Assembly (NCBI GenBank): GCA_963846565.1 | Contig: CAWJWL010000001.1 | Span: forward strand, 496,001 to 560,000 | Source of the DNA: WHSW01 sp963846565 | GTDB lineage: Bacteria > Actinomycetota > Thermoleophilia > Solirubrobacterales > 70-9 | Direction of reading: 5' to 3' | Length of the DNA: 64,000 nt | In this document: one piece after another, positions 47,768 through 57,941 of the stretch | How positions within the stretch are numbered: the stretch's first letter is position 1 | How the letters are laid out: the number at the start of each line of letters is the position of its first letter | Program-made: the position numbers and the translations under genes | Notes under the pieces: generated by a model | What the model was told of the DNA's origin: nothing | Databases searched by the model: none | The model's input: the letters and a program-made list of their open reading frames with translations, nothing else

Positions 47768-48721
47768 CTAGCGCAAGACCGCACGGTGACGCCGCAGGTA
47801 CCAGAAGAGCCCGCCGCCGGCGATCAGGACGCCGGCCGCGATGGCGTACAGCGTGATGGTCGAGCCGCCGTCCTCCTCGGGGGGCGCGACCTCCGGCCGA
47901 GCAACGGCCGCGCGGCGGAGGAACTCCTTCGACGCCTCGTTGAAGGCCAAGAAGGAGTCCGCGGTCACCCAGCAATGCGCGACGGAGACCTCGTCGCCCG
48001 TTCGCAGCAGCGAGAACCGAGCCTCGCCGCCTGCATCGTTCACTGCGTCGACGAACTCGCGCTGGGCTTCGATCTCGATGTACACGTCGCAGGGCGCCGC
48101 GGCGACGAGCACCGGAGAGACGAGCCGCTCGACGTTGTTGACCGGGCTCAGCTCGGCGAGCCGTTCCTCTCCGAACGCCTCGACCGCGAGGTTCCTGCCG
48201 GCGTCCGAGTTCGGGCGTGAGCCCCACTCCTCGAGATCGGGCGGGCCGAGGAAGTCGATCACGCAGTCGACGCTCGCGCCCCGCTTCGCCGCGACCGCGA
48301 GCGCGAGGTGGGCGCCGGCGGAGCCCCCGTACAGGCAGATCGGCTCCCCCGGCCCGAGGGTTTCGCGCAGGTGGTCGAACGCGTCGAGGGCGTCGGTCAG
48401 GCTGTCGGCTCCACCGCGGTAGCCGAGGTTGGCGACGTCGTAACCCCAGCTCCGCACGAGCTCGATGTATTGGCCCATCACCCGGTCGGCTGCGGCGCCG
48501 AGACCGCCGTGCCAGCCGCCGCCGTGGATCATCAGCACCGTGCCCTTCGGCGCCTCGTCGGCCGGATTCAGACTGAGGTAGTAGGGCGAGCGCTTGAGAA
48601 CCTCGGGCGAGGCCTGTGCGAGCGTCGCGGAGGGTGCGGCGATCGCAGCGACCGCGAGCACGAGCACGGCCGTGAGGATCCCCCGGGCGAGCGAACGGCC
48701 CGCAGAAGCGAGCGGCGGCAT
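47768..48721 (-). CDS. Exported alpha/beta hydrolase with C-terminal membrane anchor
   Basis: A 317-residue esterase-like protein. A signal peptide (ILTAVLVLAVAAIAAPSATLAQA) leads to an alpha/beta hydrolase domain of the BD-FAE/Abhydrolase_3 kind. The oxyanion motif is TVLMIHGGGWHGGL, the nucleophile elbow LYGGSAGAHLAL, and the late His in SVAHCWVTADSFLAF. After an acidic Pro-rich linker the protein ends with a transmembrane helix and Arg-rich tail (TLYAIAAGVLIAGGGLFWYLRRHRAVLR). This is sortase-substrate-like topology without an LPxTG, so it is probably a surface-tethered enzyme. The substrate is unknown. Confidence 0.82.
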   Translation of the reverse strand: MPPLASAGRSLARGILTAVLVLAVAAIAAPSATLAQASPEVLKRSPYYLSLNPADEAPKGTVLMIHGGGWHGGLGAAADRVMGQYIELVRSWGYDVANLGYRGGADSLTDALDAFDHLRETLGPGEPICLYGGSAGAHLALAVAAKRGASVDCVIDFLGPPDLEEWGSRPNSDAGRNLAVEAFGEERLAELSPVNNVERLVSPVLVAAAPCDVYIEIEAQREFVDAVNDAGGEARFSLLRTGDEVSVAHCWVTADSFLAFNEASKEFLRRAAVARPEVAPPEEDGGSTITLYAIAAGVLIAGGGLFWYLRRHRAVLR

Positions 48722-48746
48722 GGCGCCCAAGTTAGCGGGGCGGGGT

Positions 48747-49241
48747 TCAGCCGCTCGCCTGGCGCTCGAACCCGCGCACCGCCTCGTAGGCGAGCTCGGA
48801 GTGGTACCCGCGACGGGCGAGAAACGCGAGCGCCCGTCCGCGCGAGCGCTCGTCCTCGAGCGCCTCGCCTCGCCGTTCGAGTAGCGCGACCGCGCGCGCG
48901 AGGTCGTCACCGCCGTCCTCGGCCAGCGCGCGCTCGATCAGCCCGCCGCCGAGACCTCGGGCGGCGAGGGCCTCACGGATCCGTTCCGGCCCCCAGCCGC
49001 GCAGCTCGCGCTTGTCCTCGGCATAGCGACGCGCAAAACGCTCGTCGTCGAGCTCGCCGATCTCGACCAGGTGGGTGATCGCGGCCTCCACCGCCGCAGG
49101 GTCAAATCCCCGCTCGGTAAGCCACCCGGCGAGCTCTGCAGTTGTCCGCTCGCGGCGGGCGAGCGCCTCGACCGCGCGCGCGAACGCCTCCTCCGGACCC
49201 GCCGCGCTGTGCTCGCGCGCCCTGCTCGCCTCCGCTCTCAT
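48747..49241 (-). CDS. recX: Regulatory protein RecX
   Basis: A 164-residue helical protein of the RecX family, which binds RecA filaments and inhibits recombinase activity. Three-helix repeats are visible (ALARRERTTAELAGWLTERGFD, ITHLVEIGELDDERFARRYAEDKRE, GPERIREALAARGL, ALAFLARRGYHSELAYEAV). It lies 10 bp after recA on the same strand, the classical arrangement. Confidence 0.93.
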   Translation of the reverse strand: MRAEASRAREHSAAGPEEAFARAVEALARRERTTAELAGWLTERGFDPAAVEAAITHLVEIGELDDERFARRYAEDKRELRGWGPERIREALAARGLGGGLIERALAEDGGDDLARAVALLERRGEALEDERSRGRALAFLARRGYHSELAYEAVRGFERQASG

Positions 49242-49251
49242 CCCCGTTGAG

Positions 49252-50413
<1,162 letters not shown>

Positions 50414-50424
<11 letters not shown>

Positions 50425-51193
50425 CTTCTGCGTCACCTTTCTGGTCCCCGTCCGGGGACGGCAAGTCAACGCCCGCAAGGAGCTCGTACTCGGCTCCGGT
50501 GGGCTTAGTTTTCGAACGGTAGAGAGCGATTCGGACAGCACCGAAGGGCTCGCCCAGCGCCCGCGGGAGCTTCTCCGGCGGTTCGGCGACCCGCTTCGGC
50601 CGCGCCTTGCCGCGCCGCTCGCCCGGGTCGGGCGGGCGCCGCTCGGAGCGCACCCGGGCAACGGTGATGTGGGGCCAGAAGGCGCGCTTCTCGGGCTTCA
50701 ACAAGCCCTCCTGCCCAAGCGGCTCCGCGAGCTCCGCCTGGAGGCTCGCCGCCGCCTTGCTCTCGGCCCCGACCGCGTAGAGCTTCGGCCGCCCCCCGGG
50801 GATCGGAACCGGATCGGGCTCGAGGCGGATCGGCACCGGGCGCGGTTGTGTCCGCTCTAGCAACTCGGTCACTCGCGCGATCGCCCGCTCCGGGTGATGG
50901 CCGAGGAAGCAGAGCGTCATGTGGAGCGCCTCGGGCTTCACCGGCCGCAGCGCCGGGTCGGCGAGCGAGCGCCGCTGCCAGGACTCGAGCCCCCGCCTGA
51001 CGGCGTCGGACAGGTCGAGGGCGATGAAGAGACGTACCGGTGCTGCCTCCGAGCCGCCGTCGCGAGGCGTCCGCGGGCGCGATCGGTCGCCGGGACTCTC
51101 GCCGCTCGCCTTCTTCTGCTCGAGCCGCCGCGCCTTCTGAAACCGGGCTTGGCGGCGCCGCGCGGCGCCGCCGGCCGTGATCGTCGTTGCCAT
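50414..51193 (-). CDS. thpR: RNA 2',3'-cyclic phosphodiesterase (ThpR)
   Basis: 2H phosphoesterase that opens 2',3'-cyclic ends of RNA. The two HxTx motifs are HMTLCFLGHHPE and HITVARVRSE, within a domain starting VRLFIALDLSDAVR. A basic extension of about 55 residues precedes it (ARRRQARFQKARRLEQKKASGE), longer than usual and possibly RNA-binding. The codon for the Val that begins the core is GTA, so the ATG at 51193 is the likely start. It lies directly upstream of recA. Confidence 0.88.
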
Positions 51194-51302
51194 CGGGTCC
51201 CACGCTAGGCGGTCGAGCGGCGCGAATTTCGCGTCGATGTCGCAGGAGACGGCCAAGTCGGTGAACGAACGGACCGCGTGGTGGTTTGTGTCCGGTATGC
51301 GG

Positions 51303-52448
51303 CTACGAACCGCCACGGACCTCGGCAAGGAACGCGATCAGGTCCTCCGCCAGCAGCTCCGGCTCCTCGAAGGCGGCGAAGTGGCCGCCCCGGTCGAACT
51401 CGCTCCAGCGGCGGATGTCGCCGAGCTGGCGCTCGGTCCAGGCGCGCGGCGGGCGGACGAGCTCCTGCGGGAAGTCGGCGACGGCTGCCGGGACCGAGAT
51501 CCTCTCCCCCGGCTCGAGCCGCCACGGGTCGCGGGCCTCGGCTGCGTAGAGGCGCATCGAGGACCCGATCGTGCCCGTCGCCCAGTACAGGGTGAGGAAG
51601 TCGCAGAGGTCGTCCTTGGAGAAGCGGCGCTCGACCTCGCCGTCGCAGTCGGACCAGCGGCGGTACTTGTCGACGAGCCAGGCGGCGAGGCCGACCGGCG
51701 AATCGTGGAGGCCCGGGGCCAGCGCGTCCGGCGCCGCGCCCTGCACGAGAAGGTGGAAGCCCTCCCGCATCCGCCAGCGCATGGCGCCGGCGACCCATTC
51801 CTGCTCGGCCTCGCCGAGTGGTGGCTCCGAGAGCTCCGTCGGTCGCGGGAGGACCCCCGGGCTGTTGACGTGCAGGGCCGCGACCGCATCCGGGTCATCG
51901 AACGCCATCCGCGCCGCGATCGGCGTCCCCCAGTCTCCGCCCTGGACCGCGTAGCGCTCGTAGCCGAGCGCCTCCTCCATCAGCTCACGGAAGCGGCCCG
52001 CGATGTCGTCGACGTTGATCGGCTCGGCGGGCGCCTCGGAGAACGCGAACCCCGGCAGCGACGGGACGACGACGTCGTGTCCGGCCGCGACCAGCAGCGG
52101 GATCACGTCGAGGAACTCGATCGGCGCGCCGGGCCAGCCGTGGATCAGGAGAACCGGCAGCCTCTCCTCCGTCCCCTCCGTTCGCGGTGCCCGCTCCCAG
52201 ATGAAATGGATTCCCTCCCAGCGCCAGTTCGAGAGCCCGTTCAGCGCCCGCTCGATCTGCCGCCAGTCGTAATCGCCCGCCCAGTACTCGCAGAGCTCCC
52301 GCAGATAGGCGTAGTCGCCCCCGTACTCCCAGCCGAGATCGGCGGGCTGATCGGCCCAGCGGGTCCGGCCGAGCCGCTCGCGCAACTGCTCGAGGGCCTG
52401 ATCCGGGACGGCGACCTCGAACGGTTCGACCCCCGCGCCCGCCTCCAT
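51303..52448 (-). CDS. Epoxide hydrolase (EHN-type)
   Basis: A 381-residue alpha/beta hydrolase with the N-terminal epoxide-hydrolase (EHN) helices (LEQLRERLGRTRWADQP, YLRELCEYWAGDYDWRQIERALN). The catalytic part has the oxyanion motif LIHGWPGAPIEFLDVIP, the nucleophile Asp in YAVQGGDWGTPIAARMAF, and the late His in FDRGGHFAAFEEPELLAED. It hydrolyses epoxides to diols; the substrate is unknown. Its ATG overlaps the cinA stop (TGATG), so translation is coupled. Confidence 0.92.
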   Translation of the reverse strand: MEAGAGVEPFEVAVPDQALEQLRERLGRTRWADQPADLGWEYGGDYAYLRELCEYWAGDYDWRQIERALNGLSNWRWEGIHFIWERAPRTEGTEERLPVLLIHGWPGAPIEFLDVIPLLVAAGHDVVVPSLPGFAFSEAPAEPINVDDIAGRFRELMEEALGYERYAVQGGDWGTPIAARMAFDDPDAVAALHVNSPGVLPRPTELSEPPLGEAEQEWVAGAMRWRMREGFHLLVQGAAPDALAPGLHDSPVGLAAWLVDKYRRWSDCDGEVERRFSKDDLCDFLTLYWATGTIGSSMRLYAAEARDPWRLEPGERISVPAAVADFPQELVRPPRAWTERQLGDIRRWSEFDRGGHFAAFEEPELLAEDLIAFLAEVRGGS

Positions 52449-53741
52449 CAGACGGGCAGCGCCTCGTCGCGGAGCAGGCGGCGGATGATCTGCATCGCGA
52501 CCGTGGTCGAACGGTCGCGGATCTCGACCCGGTCGCCCGGCATGACGATGTCGCGCTCGAGCACGGTCCCCGCGGAATCGAGGACGCACCAGCAGACGTA
52601 GCCGACCGGCTTCTCCTCGGTCCCGCCGCCGGGGCCGGCGATGCCGGTGATCGCGCAGGCGACGTCCGCGTCGAAGCGGGCGAGCGCGCCCGCCCCCATT
52701 GCCCGCGCCACCTGGGGCGAGACCGCGCCGTGCTGGGCGATCAGCGCAGCATCTACCCCGAGCAGCTCGACCTTCGCCTCGTTCGAGTAGGAGACGACGC
52801 CGCCGGCAACGTAGCCGGAGGACCCGGGGCGCTCGGTCAGACGGGCCGCCAGCAGGCCGCCGGTGCACGACTCGGCGAGCCCGATTCGGTGCCCCTGGAG
52901 CAACTCCGCGAGCTGGTCGTCGATCGTCGAGCCGTCGGTGCTGAAGACGAAGCGCTCGTAGCGCTCGACGAACTCCCTCACCAGGGCCTCCCGCTCGGCC
53001 TCGGCACCGGGGCGGTGACGGACCTCGATCTCGACCTCGCCGCGGCGCAGGCAGGTGGTGATCTCGAGCGGCGTCAGGTCGACCTTCTCCTCGATCTCCT
53101 TCAGCGACTTGGCAATCTCCGACTCGGGGACTCCGAAGAGACGGACCGTCGCGTGCTCGTAGGGCTGCACGCGGCCGAGGAGCGCTCGCCCCGCGGTCGT
53201 CGCGAGTGCCGGCTCCCACATCGCGTGGAGCTCGCGTGGCGGCCCCGGGAGGACGATCACGACAGGCCCGCCGGAGACGTCGACGACCAGGCCCGGGGCG
53301 GTGCCCGCGGGATCGATCGTCTCGGCGCCCTCGGGGACCATCGCCTGCTTTCGGTTCGCGACCCGCAGCGCTTCGGGGTCGAAGCGCATCCGGCGCGCGA
53401 AGCCGGCGATGATCCGGGCGATCTTCTCCTCCATCCCCTCGTCCAGGACCAGCGGGACGCCGGCGAAGCCCGCGACGACCTCGGCGGTGAGGTCGTCCGC
53501 GGTCGGGCCGAGGCCGCCGCTGGTGACGATCAGCTCGCAGCCGTCCGCGGCCATGAAGCGAAGCGCCGCCTCGAGGTCCTCGGGCCGGTCGCCGACGGTG
53601 AGGATGTGCGCCACCTCGACGCCGAGCTCGCCGAGGCGCTGCGAGACCCAGGGCCCGTTTCGATCCGTGATCCGCGCCGTGATCACCTCTGTCCCGGTGA
53701 CGAGGATCCCGGCCCTGATGCGTCTCGCTGCGCTCGCTCAT
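52448..53741 (-). CDS. cinA: CinA-family protein with probable frameshift at its start
   Basis: Nicotinamide mononucleotide deamidase / molybdopterin-binding family protein. The MoCF domain (ITARITDRNGPWVSQRLGELG, VTSGGLGPTADDLTAEV, VVIVLPGPPRELHAMW) and the C-terminal CinA domain (IGLAESCTGGLLAARLTERPGSS, ACAITGIAGPGGGTEEKPVG) are complete. The frame has no normal start: the expected RAGILVTGTEV is preceded by an ATC codon and an in-frame stop. An ATG at 53741 that forms ATGA with the rodZ stop lies one frame off. A single missing base between 53720 and 53741 would restore MSERSET...RAGILVTGTEV. The longest unbroken frame starts with GTG at 53686. Confidence 0.85.
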
Positions 53742-54526
53742 GGACAACTCCTTCCCGGCGCGGAAGCTTCGCGGACATGCGCCGGCGGCGTGATCCCGAA
53801 TGCCGCGGGCCCATCCAGGGCGGGCAGCGCCACGGCCTCGTCGCCGAGCTTCAGCCGCAGCTGCTCGCGGTCGTAGCCGGACGGAAAGCGGAGCTCCAAC
53901 CGCTTCCCTCGATACTCCTCGCGGGTCCCCGCAGCCAGCACCTGAGCGTCGATGAGGGCGTTACCCTCGCCGCCGACGAGGCAGACCTCGACCGGCGAGA
54001 GGACCACGAGCCGCATCCGGACAGTCTCCTTCTCCGGGCCCCCGGCGGCCTTCCCCCCGCGCTCGTCCCGCAGACCGGGCGGCGGCGGGTCCTCCGCAGG
54101 CGTCGGCTCGGAGTCCTCGTCGGTGAGCAGGCCGACGATCACGAGCGTGAGCACCACGGCGGCGGCGATTCCGGCCGCGATCAGCACCGCGCGCGGGCTG
54201 CGGCGCTCGCCCGCCGGGCGTCCCTCCAGCAGCCGGTCCGAGAGCGGCCCCGCGAGGCGCTCGGAACGACCCTCGACCTGCCGTCGGTACTCGTCGACGA
54301 GCTGGTCGGCGTCGAGCCCGAGGAGCTGCGCGTACGTGCGCAGGAACCCCTTTGCGTGCGAGTCGCTCGGGAGCTCCTCCCATTGCTCCTCCTCGAGCGC
54401 GCGCAGGTACTTCTCGCGGATCTTCGTCCGCTCCTCGATCAGCTTCAGGTCGAGGCCGGCGCGGGCGCGCGCGGCGATCAGAGCGTCGCCGATGCGAAGT
54501 TGACCGGGGGCGGTGAGGGGCGGCAT
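53738..54526 (-). CDS. RodZ-like helix-turn-helix membrane protein
   Basis: A 262-residue single-pass protein. The N-terminal HTH_25 domain (QLRIGDALIAARARAGLDLKLIEERTKIREKYLRALEEEQWEELP, HAKGFLRTYAQLLGLDADQLVDEYRRQ) is that of RodZ, which links MreB to the wall machinery. A transmembrane helix (AVLIAAGIAAAVVLTLVIVGLL) and a C-terminal DUF4115-like beta domain (RLVVLSPVEVCLVGG, RGKRLELRFP) follow. It lies 24 bp after ftsK. The ATGA overlap with cinA suggests coupling. An ATG at 54535 is also possible. Confidence 0.85.
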   Translation of the reverse strand: MPPLTAPGQLRIGDALIAARARAGLDLKLIEERTKIREKYLRALEEEQWEELPSDSHAKGFLRTYAQLLGLDADQLVDEYRRQVEGRSERLAGPLSDRLLEGRPAGERRSPRAVLIAAGIAAAVVLTLVIVGLLTDEDSEPTPAEDPPPPGLRDERGGKAAGGPEKETVRMRLVVLSPVEVCLVGGEGNALIDAQVLAAGTREEYRGKRLELRFPSGYDREQLRLKLGDEAVALPALDGPAAFGITPPAHVREASAPGRSCP

Positions 54527-54550
54527 CGGCCCCATTGTGCCGATGGCGGG

Positions 54551-57082
54551 CTAGCTTGCGGGCTGGAGATCGGTGTCGGTGGGCGTCTCGGCGCCCGCGG
54601 ACTCCGGCTCGGGAGCGCCCTCGACGATCCCGTCGGCGAAGCGCTCGAGCAGCCGCGGCAGCTCGGACTGCGAGACCAGCACCTGGCGCGGTTTGGACCC
54701 CTCGTAGCCGGAGATGATCCCGCGCCGCTCGAGCATGTCGATCAGCCTTCCGGCGCGGGTGTAGCCAACCCGCAGGCGGCGCTGGATCATCGAGACGGAG
54801 GCCGTCTCGGACTCGACCACGATCCGGGCCGCGTCCGCGAGCAGGTCGTCCTGGTCCGGCGAGAACTCCCCTTCGACGCCCTCCTCGGGCTCGGGCTCCT
54901 TCGCCTCCAGCAGCTCCTGGTCGAACTCGGGCTCACCCTGCTTGGCCCAGTGGCGGCAGATGCGGGCGATCTCCTCCTCGCTGACGAACGCCCCCTGGAT
55001 CCGGTGAAGCTTCGAGGTGCCGATCGGCCGGAAGAGCATGTCGCCCTGGCCGAGCAGGCTCTCGGCCCCGCCACCGTCGAGGATCACGCGCGAGTCGACC
55101 TGGGAGGCGACCGCGAAGGCGATGCGCGAGGGGATGTTGACCTTGATCGTGCCGGTGATCACGTCGGTCGACGGGCGCTGCGTGGCCAGCACCAAATGGA
55201 TGCCGATCGCGCGAGCCTTCTGCGCGAGGCGGATGATCGAGTCCTCGACCTCGGCCGGAGCGACCATCATCAGGTCGGCGAGCTCGTCGATGACGCACAG
55301 AATGTGCGGGAGCGGCGGCTCGCCCCGCTTGCGCCGTACCTTGTTGAGCTCGAGCAGGTTGCGCGCCCGCGCCTCGCTCATGACGCTGTAGCGGCTCTCC
55401 ATCTCTCCGATCAGGTTGCTGAGCACCGTCGCCGCCAGTCGCGGGTTCGTGACCACCGGCGTCAGCAGGTGCGGGAGCCGCTCGTAGTGGTTGAGCTCGA
55501 CCTGCTTCGGATCGACGAGGACGAGCCGGACCTCGTTCGGCGAGGCGTGCATCAGGATCGAGCTCAGGATCGCGTTGATGCAGCCGGACTTGCCGGATCC
55601 GGTGGTGCCGGCGACGAGGATGTGCGGCATCAGCGCAAGGTCGGCGCTCACGTTCTGCCCGGAGACGTCCTTGCCGAGCCAGGCGAGCAGCGGCGAGGCC
55701 GACTTCGGCCGCTCGCCGTAGATGTCGCCGAGGCGGACGAGCTGGCGGCGCGAGTTCGGAACCTCCACTCCGACCGCCTTCTTTCCCGGGATCGGAGCGA
55801 GGATGCGGATGTCGGTGGAGGCGAGGGCGTATGCGAGGTCGTCCTTGAGCTGGGCAACCTTGCCCACCTTGGTGCCCGGGGCAAGCTGAAGCTCGTAGCG
55901 GCTGACGTGGGGCCCCGAGACGACACCCAGAAGGCGCGCCTCGACGCCGAAGTGCTCGAGCGATTCGAGCAGCGCCTTCGCCACGGTCTCCCGGTCGCGG
56001 ACATCGGTGCCGCCGACCTCGACCTTGCCCCGCTCGAGAGCCTTCCCGGGCGGGGTCGCGTACTCGATCTCCTCCGAGGCGGTGATGCCCTGGGTCTGAC
56101 GCATGTTCCCCATCGGCGTGGTGCCGTGGGGACCGGCCTCGGCGGGCGAAGGCGGCTCCTCCGCGGACTCGGCGGCCGGCCCCGTCACCGAGAGCTCTCC
56201 CGTGTCGTACGCGAACTCGTCCTCGTCCTCCTCGACCCCGCCCCAATCGTCCTCGACGCCGTCATCCGGCACGGGCTCCGGCTCGGGGGCGAGCGGCTCG
56301 GTCGCGAGCTCCTCGGTCTCGCCGGTGCGGGTGATCGAGATGCTGTCTCCGTCGACCTCCCCCCACGGCGACGGTGTCTGCAGGCGCTGCGTCCGCACGG
56401 AGCGGGCGACGTCGCGGGTACCGCTGCCGGCGCGCCGTACGGCCTTCCCGGCCCCACCCATCACCTGAGCGACCGTGGTCCCGGTGAGCAGGAGCACCCC
56501 CGAGATCAGCATCAGCAGCGCGATGATGTGGGCGCCGACACGCTGGAAGAGGTTGGTCGAGGCCCAGTAGAGGGCCTCACCGACGCCGCCGCCGTGCTCG
56601 ACCATGAACTTCGACTCGAAGAACTCCCCGTGGCGGGCCGGCTGGTCGGGCCCGAGGCCGGCGGTCTGCGCGGCGAAGGCGAGCAGGAGCCCGCAGATGA
56701 TCAGCAATCCGCCGGCATTCAGCGCGGACGGGGCCTTGATCAAGGGCCGGGCGAGGAAGGAGCCGCCCCAGGCGGCGAGCGCAATCGGAACCACGTAGGC
56801 GACCTTCCCCGCCCCGTGCTCGAGCCCGGAGGCCAGCCAGCCTCCGACCCTGCCGCCATCCCAGTCCACGTAGAGGACGAGGGCCAGGTAGACGGAGAAC
56901 GCGATCAGCGCGAGGCCGATGACGTCGTAGTGGCGCTGCTCGAGCCCGTCGACGACGTCGCGGAACTCGCGCGCGCGGGGCTTCGCCGCCGGCTTGCGGG
57001 TCTGCGAGCGCGAACGCGAGGCGCGCGCCGGGGCAGGGCGCGAGCGGGGCTTCGGCTTCGGCTTCGTGAATGGGAGGTTCAT
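54551..57082 (-). CDS. ftsK: DNA translocase FtsK/SpoIIIE
   Basis: An 843-residue septal DNA pump. A basic N-terminus precedes about four transmembrane helices (VIGLALIAFSVYLALVLYV, AYVVPIALAAWGGSFLARP, GGLLIICGLLLAFAAQTAG, IIALLMLISGVLLLTG). An acidic linker (about 240-360) follows, then the alpha/beta motor with Walker A LVAGTTGSGKSGCINA, LVDPKQVELNHYERLPHLL, HILCVIDELADLMM and LATQRPSTDVITGTIK. The C-terminal gamma winged helix (MIQRRLRVGYTRAGRLIDMLERRGIISG) recognises KOPS. The ATG at 57082 gives a normal size. It heads the block ftsK-rodZ-cinA-epoxide hydrolase-thpR-recA-recX. Confidence 0.96.
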   Translation of the reverse strand: MNLPFTKPKPKPRSRPAPARASRSRSQTRKPAAKPRAREFRDVVDGLEQRHYDVIGLALIAFSVYLALVLYVDWDGGRVGGWLASGLEHGAGKVAYVVPIALAAWGGSFLARPLIKAPSALNAGGLLIICGLLLAFAAQTAGLGPDQPARHGEFFESKFMVEHGGGVGEALYWASTNLFQRVGAHIIALLMLISGVLLLTGTTVAQVMGGAGKAVRRAGSGTRDVARSVRTQRLQTPSPWGEVDGDSISITRTGETEELATEPLAPEPEPVPDDGVEDDWGGVEEDEDEFAYDTGELSVTGPAAESAEEPPSPAEAGPHGTTPMGNMRQTQGITASEEIEYATPPGKALERGKVEVGGTDVRDRETVAKALLESLEHFGVEARLLGVVSGPHVSRYELQLAPGTKVGKVAQLKDDLAYALASTDIRILAPIPGKKAVGVEVPNSRRQLVRLGDIYGERPKSASPLLAWLGKDVSGQNVSADLALMPHILVAGTTGSGKSGCINAILSSILMHASPNEVRLVLVDPKQVELNHYERLPHLLTPVVTNPRLAATVLSNLIGEMESRYSVMSEARARNLLELNKVRRKRGEPPLPHILCVIDELADLMMVAPAEVEDSIIRLAQKARAIGIHLVLATQRPSTDVITGTIKVNIPSRIAFAVASQVDSRVILDGGGAESLLGQGDMLFRPIGTSKLHRIQGAFVSEEEIARICRHWAKQGEPEFDQELLEAKEPEPEEGVEGEFSPDQDDLLADAARIVVESETASVSMIQRRLRVGYTRAGRLIDMLERRGIISGYEGSKPRQVLVSQSELPRLLERFADGIVEGAPEPESAGAETPTDTDLQPAS

Positions 57083-57245
57083 CTCAAGGCGTGAACAGGC
57101 GTCGCAAAGGCGGCTCCGCGGCGTGCCGCGGTGCGTGCAAGGTGACTTCGACGCCTGGGGGCGGTCCCCTGCGGGCGCCGGATTGCGCATAAAACCGCAG
57201 TAAATAAGTGCGGATGCGCCGAATACGCGCTCTAGTCTCTATTCG

Positions 57246-57941
57246 GTGACGAGTGCGGATGCGAGCGTTGGGCGGGTGCTGATCGTCGAGGACGACGAGC
57301 CGATCGCCGACGTCCTGCGCCGCACTTTGCGCCAGGAGGGCCACGAGGTCCGCTCCGCGGGCGACGGCGCCGAGGCGCTGCGGGCCGCGGAGGAGTTCAT
57401 CCCCGACCTGGTGATCCTCGATCTCGGGCTCCCCGACATCGACGGGGTGGAGGTCGGAAAGCGGCTGCGCGAGGAGTCGGACGTCCCGATTTTGATCCTG
57501 ACGGCGCGCGGGGATCTCGACGACCGCGTCGGCGGGCTCGACGCGGGGGCCGACGACTACCTGGTGAAGCCGTTCGAGCGCGACGAGCTGCTCGCCCGGA
57601 TCCGGGCGCTGATGCGTCGCCGCCCTCCCCGCGGCAGTGCCGCGCTCGTCGTCGGCGACCTGCGGCTCAATCCGGACACGCGCGAGGTCAGCCGTGGGGA
57701 GCGGCAGATCGAGCTCACCAACCGCGAGTTCGAGCTGCTCGAGTTCCTGATGCGAAATGAGCGCCTCGTGGTCTCGCGCGAGCGCTTGCTCGAGGAGGTC
57801 TGGGGCTATGACCCGCTCGCGATGACGAACACGATCGACGTCTTCATCTCGAACCTGCGCCGCAAGCTCGAGGACGGCGGCGAACCGCGCCTGTTGGAGA
57901 CCAAGCGCGGCGCCGGCTACGTGCTCCGCCCGCCGAAGTGA
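57246..57941 (+). CDS. OmpR-family response regulator
   Basis: A 231-residue regulator. The receiver has VLIVEDDEPIADVLRRTL, the phospho-Asp D59 in DLVILDLGLPDIDG and the Lys in YLVKPFERDELLARI. The winged-helix trans_reg_C domain reads ELTNREFELLEFLMRNERLVVSRERLLEEVWGYD and VFISNLRRKLEDGG. It resembles MprA/PrrA of mycobacteria. The start is GTG, with a -10-like TAGTCT (57233-57238) just upstream, suggesting a leaderless message. It overlaps its kinase gene by 4 nt. Confidence 0.94.
   Translation: MTSADASVGRVLIVEDDEPIADVLRRTLRQEGHEVRSAGDGAEALRAAEEFIPDLVILDLGLPDIDGVEVGKRLREESDVPILILTARGDLDDRVGGLDAGADDYLVKPFERDELLARIRALMRRRPPRGSAALVVGDLRLNPDTREVSRGERQIELTNREFELLEFLMRNERLVVSRERLLEEVWGYDPLAMTNTIDVFISNLRRKLEDGGEPRLLETKRGAGYVLRPPK

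Noticed and set aside
50425..50530. TTCGAA/GTTCG elements upstream of recA as a LexA box.
   Set aside because: Only a half-site is present and the actinobacterial TCGAAC-N4-GTTCGA palindrome cannot be completed.
52730..57094. A very long open frame (over 1400 codons) on the plus strand opposite ftsK, rodZ and cinA.
   Set aside because: It is the antisense shadow of real genes in GC-rich DNA. The translation is Arg/Asp/Gly-rich without domains, while the minus strand encodes complete conserved proteins.
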